A stretch of 64,000 nucleotides of DNA from Volucribacter amazonae. GTDB taxonomy: Bacteria > Pseudomonadota > Gammaproteobacteria > Enterobacterales > Pasteurellaceae. Below are positions 59,861 through 64,000 of this stretch, piece after piece. The DNA lies in contig NZ_LWID01000001.1 in the NCBI RefSeq assembly GCF_029783845.1, positions 868,001 through 932,000 of the forward strand. The letters are read 5' to 3'. The notes under the pieces are model-generated. The model saw only the letters and a program-made list of their open reading frames with translations, did no database searches and was not told the origin of the DNA. Made by a program: the position numbers and the translations under genes. How positions within the stretch are numbered: position 1 is the stretch's first letter; each line of letters begins with the position of its first letter.

Positions 59861-61126
59861 TTACCACCAAGCTTCCATTTGTACCCCAACAATAAATTCA
59901 CTGTCTTTGGCTTTGTAACCTGCATCTGTGCGATATGCCTGATCAAATTTATCATTCCAGTGAACATAAGTGCCGAATACACGAATGGCTGGTCTTGCCC
60001 AAATGCTATTTCCTGCTTGCCATTGTTGGGCGAGGGTCAATTTAACTAAATCATTTTTCTTACTTGTCGCTTGATCTTTTATCACATCATAACTGACCTC
60101 AGCAAGAGAACTCATGGTTTCTGTCCATTTATACATTGGTCTAACACCTGCGGAATACCAAGTTTTACCTTGTTTATTATCCAAGTCTGTTTTTTCGTAA
60201 ATTAAGGCATACATACTTTCCACTTTATCGGAAAATTGCACCACACCATGATTGATTAAGCGTAGCATATGCCCTTTATTATCAATACGACTGCCTTGTG
60301 AATGTCCTGTACTCCAAGATGTCATTGAATCTGTGGCATATTGCACAACAAATTTATTAAAGCCACCAAAGAAATTGCTTAGGGTATGTTCTGCGGTAAG
60401 CATATAACCATTTTTAGAAGCCTGATCTGCTAAGGTTACTCCTTGATCGGTATGGGCTCGTCCATAATCTACCCCAAGCTCTAGTCGCCCATTTTCGCTC
60501 ACTTTAATATCCGCTAAACGCACATCAAAAACATCGTTATAGACATCTTTATCTTCGGTTGATACCCAACTATTTGTGGCTGGATTATATGACCAAGAAT
60601 AAGCACCACCAGCCTCAGTATTACGGGTTACCGCAATAGATAATTTGGCAAAACCTAAATCAATATTTTCTATCCCTGCACCGGGACCAGAAATATCCCA
60701 GTAATAAAAGTCGTTCATATGGACATCATGACGTTGGTAAAAGCGCTTACCTGCCCATAAGGTAGAATTAGGTAATAAATCAGAAAAGTTTTTAAACTGT
60801 ACATTAATTTCCCTTAAAGCAGGGGACGTTGCTTCCCAATCTCCTTGTTGATTGACGGAATAAGCAATATTGCTGTCTAAATAAATGGATTTATTACCAT
60901 TTTGATATAATTCTTGACCAAGTTTGAGTTCAGCATAGGTTTCTGCTTCATTACCTAAACGGTATTTAGCACTACCACCATTTACAGTAAAGGCTTTTTG
61001 TTCACCATTGCCTGATGTCCAACCAATACCTGAACGTGCGTAACCATGAAAATCCACTGCTGTTGCTTGAACTGCCACTAACGCACTGGTTATTGCTATG
61101 GCTAATAATGTTTTTTTATTGTTCAT
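59861..61126 (-). CDS. lamB: Maltoporin LamB
   Basis: An outer-membrane trimeric 18-strand porin for maltodextrins. The 421 residues begin with a signal peptide (MNNKKTLLAIAITSALVAV, cleavage after ATA near 24), then VDFHGYARSGIGWT, the family N-terminus, and end in EFIVGVQMEAWW with a terminal aromatic residue for BAM assembly. AWAGKRFYQRHDVHMNDFYY (as AGKRFYQRHDVHMND) is a conserved loop. I start at the Met at 61126 with AGAGG upstream; an in-frame start at 61171 is rejected. It follows malK. Confidence 0.95.
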   Translation of the reverse strand: MNNKKTLLAIAITSALVAVQATAVDFHGYARSGIGWTSGNGEQKAFTVNGGSAKYRLGNEAETYAELKLGQELYQNGNKSIYLDSNIAYSVNQQGDWEATSPALREINVQFKNFSDLLPNSTLWAGKRFYQRHDVHMNDFYYWDISGPGAGIENIDLGFAKLSIAVTRNTEAGGAYSWSYNPATNSWVSTEDKDVYNDVFDVRLADIKVSENGRLELGVDYGRAHTDQGVTLADQASKNGYMLTAEHTLSNFFGGFNKFVVQYATDSMTSWSTGHSQGSRIDNKGHMLRLINHGVVQFSDKVESMYALIYEKTDLDNKQGKTWYSAGVRPMYKWTETMSSLAEVSYDVIKDQATSKKNDLVKLTLAQQWQAGNSIWARPAIRVFGTYVHWNDKFDQAYRTDAGYKAKDSEFIVGVQMEAWW

Positions 61127-61192
61127 AATAAACCTCTTTTTTGTTGTGTTTATCAAGATATGTTCAAGCATAAACGGCAGTCTTGAACATTG

Positions 61193-62311
61193 TTATACAC
61201 CAATTTCCCGATATAATCGCTGACAAGCCTCGCCATTTTCTTTAAATAAATGACAACGTTCTGGCACAATACCAATGTCAATGGTTTCCCCTTCTTGTAC
61301 CAACATCGTATCTGGTTGGCGATAAATAAACGAGGGCTGTTTTATTTCGGGAATGCTTAAATGAATCTGGCTTTCATTACCCAATAATTCCACCACTTGC
61401 ACCTCCCCTTTCAAACTGACTTTTGCTTGATTAGAGGGAATAAGATGTTCTGGGCGAATACCTAACGACATGGTTTCACCAACTTTTACACCAGTACCAT
61501 CAACAGGTATCCAAAAACGATGATGATTGGCATCAGGAAGTTCAATTTGTACTTGTTGTTTTTCCACTGCGGTAACACGCACAGGCAAAAAGTTCATTTT
61601 CGGAGAGCCAATAAAACCTGCCACAAAACGATTGGCAGGATAATGATAAAGCTCTAAAGGTTTGCCTACTTGAGCAATACCGCCGGCCTGTAATACCACA
61701 ATTTTATCGGCTAAGGTCATTGCCTCGGTTTGATCATGGGTTACATAGATCATTGTGCGTTTTAAGCGTTTATGTAATTTAGAGATTTCTACACGCATTT
61801 GCACTCGTAATGCCGCATCAAGATTAGAAAGTGGTTCATCAAGTAGAAAAACTTCAGGTTGTGAAACTAACGTCCGCCCAATTGCCACTCGTTGTCGTTG
61901 CCCGCCTGATAAGGCTTTGGGTTTACGATCCAGTAAATGGGCTAATTGCAAAATTTCAGCCACATGATTGACCTTTTGCTCTCGTTCTGCTTTTTTAACG
62001 CCAGCTAATTTCAAACCAAAGGACATATTTTCTGCCACATTTAAATGGGGATATAAAGCGTAAGATTGGAACACCATACCAATCCCTCGTTTAGCTGGCT
62101 CTACTTCGTTCATACGTTGCTCACCAATAAAGAGATCCCCTGAAGTAATATCTTCTAAACCTGCGATCATTCTCAGTAATGTGGATTTGCCACAACCAGA
62201 TGGTCCAACAAAAACTACAAATTCACCCTCTTTAATGGTTAAGTTAATATCTTTGGATATATGAATATCGCCATAAGATTTACATACATTTTTTAGTAAA
62301 ACATCTGCCAT
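61193..62311 (-). CDS. malK: Maltose ABC transporter ATPase MalK
   Basis: The ATPase of the maltose importer, 372 residues: nucleotide-binding domain (1-235) with Walker A GPSGCGKST, LSGGQRQRVAIGRTL, LLDEPLSNLD and VTHDQTEAMTL, then the regulatory OB-fold domain (LGIRPEHLIPS). In E. coli this domain binds MalT and EIIA-Glc. The Met at 62311 (MADVLLKNV) has GGAGA 8 bp upstream; an in-frame start at 62344 is not favoured. It is divergent from malE, as in E. coli. Confidence 0.95.
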   Translation of the reverse strand: MADVLLKNVCKSYGDIHISKDINLTIKEGEFVVFVGPSGCGKSTLLRMIAGLEDITSGDLFIGEQRMNEVEPAKRGIGMVFQSYALYPHLNVAENMSFGLKLAGVKKAEREQKVNHVAEILQLAHLLDRKPKALSGGQRQRVAIGRTLVSQPEVFLLDEPLSNLDAALRVQMRVEISKLHKRLKRTMIYVTHDQTEAMTLADKIVVLQAGGIAQVGKPLELYHYPANRFVAGFIGSPKMNFLPVRVTAVEKQQVQIELPDANHHRFWIPVDGTGVKVGETMSLGIRPEHLIPSNQAKVSLKGEVQVVELLGNESQIHLSIPEIKQPSFIYRQPDTMLVQEGETIDIGIVPERCHLFKENGEACQRLYREIGV

Positions 62312-62483
62312 AAAAAATTCTCCATGTTGTCTTTGCTTATTCACTATATCGCTTAGGCTTTGACGATATAGTGCAGAAATTTAAATCAAATGAAATCATT
62401 CTTTCGCTTAAATTTATGGGATTAGATAAAATTTATTACTCAACCCAATTTCGCCAGAATATTGGCATTTTAGCGGATTTTTT

Positions 62484-62499
62484 TGTGATCTATTTCTCA
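62484..62499 (+). promoter_or_regulatory. Second CRP-like site in the malK/malE region
   Basis: TGTGA-TCTATT-TCTCA, one base from the CRP consensus. It lies nearer malK and may serve that promoter. Confidence 0.5.
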
Positions 62500-62545
62500 T
62501 TTTTATCTCAACGAGGTGAATAAACCCTGTGTTTTTAGCAAAATT

Positions 62546-62561
62546 TGTGATAGAGATCACA
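62546..62561 (+). promoter_or_regulatory. CRP site upstream of malE
   Basis: TGTGA-TAGAGA-TCACA, exact at both half-sites, 120 bp before malE and about 29 bp before a TATGAT box. Confidence 0.8.
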
Positions 62562-62680
62562 TTCTATTTGGAGTGGGCGTAGAGGGTGGTATGATGAATA
62601 TGATTGCATTCAATGCCATACTCATTAGCAAGCCTAAAAGGCGATCATTTTTCCCTTAATCTTTCAGCAGGAGTAATATT

Positions 62681-63871
62681 ATGAAACCTAAATTAACTAC
62701 CTTAGCTTTCACTGTCATCGGCAGTTTAATCCTTTCAACATCATCAGCATTGGCTAAATTGGAAGAGGGTAAATTAACCATTTGGATCAATGGTGATAAA
62801 GGTTATAACGGCTTAGCTGAAGTCGGTAAGAAATTTGAGCAGGATACAGGCATTAGTGTATTAGTTGAACACCCTGATAAATTGGAAGAAAAATATCCTC
62901 AACTTGCCGCTACGGGTGATGGTCCAGATATTATTTTTTGGGCACATGATCGCTTTGGCGGTTATGCTCAATCAGGATTATTAGCAGAATTACACCCTTC
63001 TCAACAATTCAAAGAGAAATTTGTTGATTTCGCTTGGGATGCACAAACTTACAATGGCAAAATTATTGGTTATCCCGTAGCCATTGAAGCCTTATCATTA
63101 ATTTATAATAAAGATTTATTATCCACCCCACCAAAAACTTGGGAAGAAATAGTACAACTTGCACCACAATTTAAAGCAAACAAACAAAATATTGTTATGT
63201 GGAATTTAGCTGAACCTTATTTCACTTGGCCGATTATTGCCGCTGATGGTGGTTATGCTTTCAAATATGTTAATGGACGTTATGATATTAATGATATTGG
63301 GGTAAACAATGCAGGATCGCAACGTGGCTTACAATTTGTAGTAGATATGGTGAATAATAACGTGATTAACGCCGACATGGATTATGCCATTGCCGAAGCC
63401 AGCTTTAATAAAGGGGAAACGGCATTGACCATTAATGGGCCTTGGTCATGGGGTAATATTGAAAAAAGTGGTATTAACTATGGCGTTGCCGTTTTACCTA
63501 CCCTCAATGGGCAACCTTCTAAACCTTTTGTAGGGGTGTTAAGTGCAGGGATCAATGCTGCTAGCCCAAATAAGGATCTTGCTATTGAATTTTTAGAGCA
63601 TTATTTACTCACTGATGAGGGATTGGCTACCGTAAATAAAGATAAACCTTTAGGGGCTGTTGCCTTAAAATCTTATCAAGCGGAGTTGGCAAAAGATCCT
63701 CGCATTGCCGCTACTATGGAAAATGCTCAACATGGTGAAATTATGCCAAATATTCCACAAATGACCGCTTTTTGGTACGCCGAAAGAAGTGCCATTATTA
63801 ATGCTGTAAATAAGCGTCAAACTGTGCAACAAGCACTTGATGATGCCAAAGCTCGCATTGAAAAACAATAG
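62681..63871 (+). CDS. malE: Maltose/maltodextrin-binding protein MalE
   Basis: The periplasmic binding protein of the maltose importer, 396 residues. Signal peptide KLTTLAFTVIGSLILSTSSALA (about 3-25), then KLEEGKLTIWINGDKGYNGL, GDGPDIIFWAHDRFGGYAQSGLL in parts, NKGETALTINGPWSW, and IPQMTAFWYAERSAIINA, all shared with E. coli MalE. GCAGGAG precedes the ATG. The stop is followed after one base by a Correia-like element; malF and malG presumably lie beyond the window. Confidence 0.96.
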   Translation: MKPKLTTLAFTVIGSLILSTSSALAKLEEGKLTIWINGDKGYNGLAEVGKKFEQDTGISVLVEHPDKLEEKYPQLAATGDGPDIIFWAHDRFGGYAQSGLLAELHPSQQFKEKFVDFAWDAQTYNGKIIGYPVAIEALSLIYNKDLLSTPPKTWEEIVQLAPQFKANKQNIVMWNLAEPYFTWPIIAADGGYAFKYVNGRYDINDIGVNNAGSQRGLQFVVDMVNNNVINADMDYAIAEASFNKGETALTINGPWSWGNIEKSGINYGVAVLPTLNGQPSKPFVGVLSAGINAASPNKDLAIEFLEHYLLTDEGLATVNKDKPLGAVALKSYQAELAKDPRIAATMENAQHGEIMPNIPQMTAFWYAERSAIINAVNKRQTVQQALDDAKARIEKQ

Positions 63872-63971
63872 TATAGTCGTTTCAAATAAAACAAGGCGGT
63901 ACGTCGAAGACAGTATAAAGAATACGGCAAGGCGTACCAACGCCGTATTATTTTAAAGTGGGACGACTATA
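63872..63971 (+). repeat. Correia-like inverted-repeat element after malE
   Basis: 100 bp from TATAGTCGTTTCAAATAAA to TTTTAAAGTGGGACGACTATA, with core GAAGACAGTATAAAGAATACGG. It begins one base after the malE stop, where expression of malF and malG would have to pass through it. The last 29 bp of the window show nothing recognisable. Confidence 0.88.
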
Positions 63972-64000
63972 AATTCACATACGGGGCGATAAAGCTCTGT

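Larger units (their letters stand above)
62345..62680 (+). promoter_or_regulatory. Divergent malK/malE control region
   Basis: Two CRP-like sites are seen (listed separately). TATGAT (62590-62595) is a possible malE -10. I looked for MalT boxes (GGGGA(T/G)GAGG) and saw only poor matches such as GAGTGGGCG and GAGGGTGG, so MalT control is not demonstrated. No gene lies in the gap. Confidence 0.55.

Noticed and set aside
62562..62590. MalT boxes before malE
   Set aside because: Only loose G-rich matches are present and no pair fits the consensus spacing.
5428..63971. Regularly recurring repeats as a CRISPR array
   Set aside because: Copies are kilobases apart, vary in length and have inverted ends; there are no short even spacers or cas genes.
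1..64000. tRNA or rRNA genes
   Set aside because: No tRNA-like acceptor/T-loop patterns or rRNA segments were noticed on either strand; a covariance search would settle it.

Overview
The window looks like chromosome of a Pasteurellaceae bacterium. The 9-base uptake signal AAGTGCGGT (or its complement ACCGCACTT) occurs roughly every 2 kb, and many genes and gene neighbourhoods match the Haemophilus/Actinobacillus type (alaS-csrA-galU, radC-rpmB-rpmG-mutM, opsX/kdkA, OapA, SiaR-type sialate regulator, SatABCD-type sialate transporter). Most of the window is dense, moderately AT-rich housekeeping DNA. I saw no rRNA, tRNA, CRISPR array, prophage or transposase gene.

Layout. 1-2.3 kb: iscS (cut by the window edge), iscR with its own IscR box, trmJ. 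2.5-5.3 kb: OapA-like envelope protein, then epmB divergent from its substrate gene efp. 5.7-10.3 kb: pepB, ndk, alaS. 10.4-17.9 kb: a mannose and sugar-nucleotide block: csrA, manB, galU, the mannose PTS manXYZ, yobD and manA. 18.2-29.0 kb (minus strand): infA, then a very AT-rich O-antigen/surface-polysaccharide locus (rfbB, waaL-like ligase, wbaP-like initiating transferase, manC, three GT4 glycosyltransferases, wzy, wzx). 29.1-31.5 kb: lnt and corC. 32.0-41.6 kb: complete sialic acid uptake and breakdown (satABCD, nanE, nanK, nanQ-like, siaR-like, nanA) behind a CRP-type promoter. 41.6-44.5 kb: artPIQM arginine transporter with a paired ARG box. 44.7-49.4 kb: gmhA, kdkA, an Lrp regulator with a LysE exporter, opsX, mutM. 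49.5-57.9 kb: rpmG, rpmB, radC, pyrE, rph, yicC, ygfZ, serC, hisC, aroA. 58-64 kb: a lipoprotein and the maltose genes malM, lamB, malK and malE.

How the parts connect. ManXYZ and ManA bring in and interconvert mannose-6-P and fructose-6-P, ManB makes mannose-1-P and ManC makes GDP-mannose, so the mannose block can feed the glycosyltransferases of the polysaccharide locus; gmhA, kdkA and opsX build the LPS inner core that would accept the product. Sialate entering through SatABCD is split by NanA, phosphorylated by NanK and epimerised by NanE. Carbon control by CRP is visible upstream of manX, satA and malE.

Two things stand out. First, an interspersed family of roughly 100-bp inverted-repeat elements (about a dozen intact, decayed or internally deleted copies, all between genes) closely resembles the Correia repeat-enclosed element of Neisseria in both termini and core; I know of no description of it in this family. 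Second, the polysaccharide locus carries two poly-G tracts inside genes: G8 in wzy puts it out of frame, while G10 in the wbaP-like gene leaves it in frame, suggesting slipped-strand phase variation of O-antigen polymerisation and initiation.
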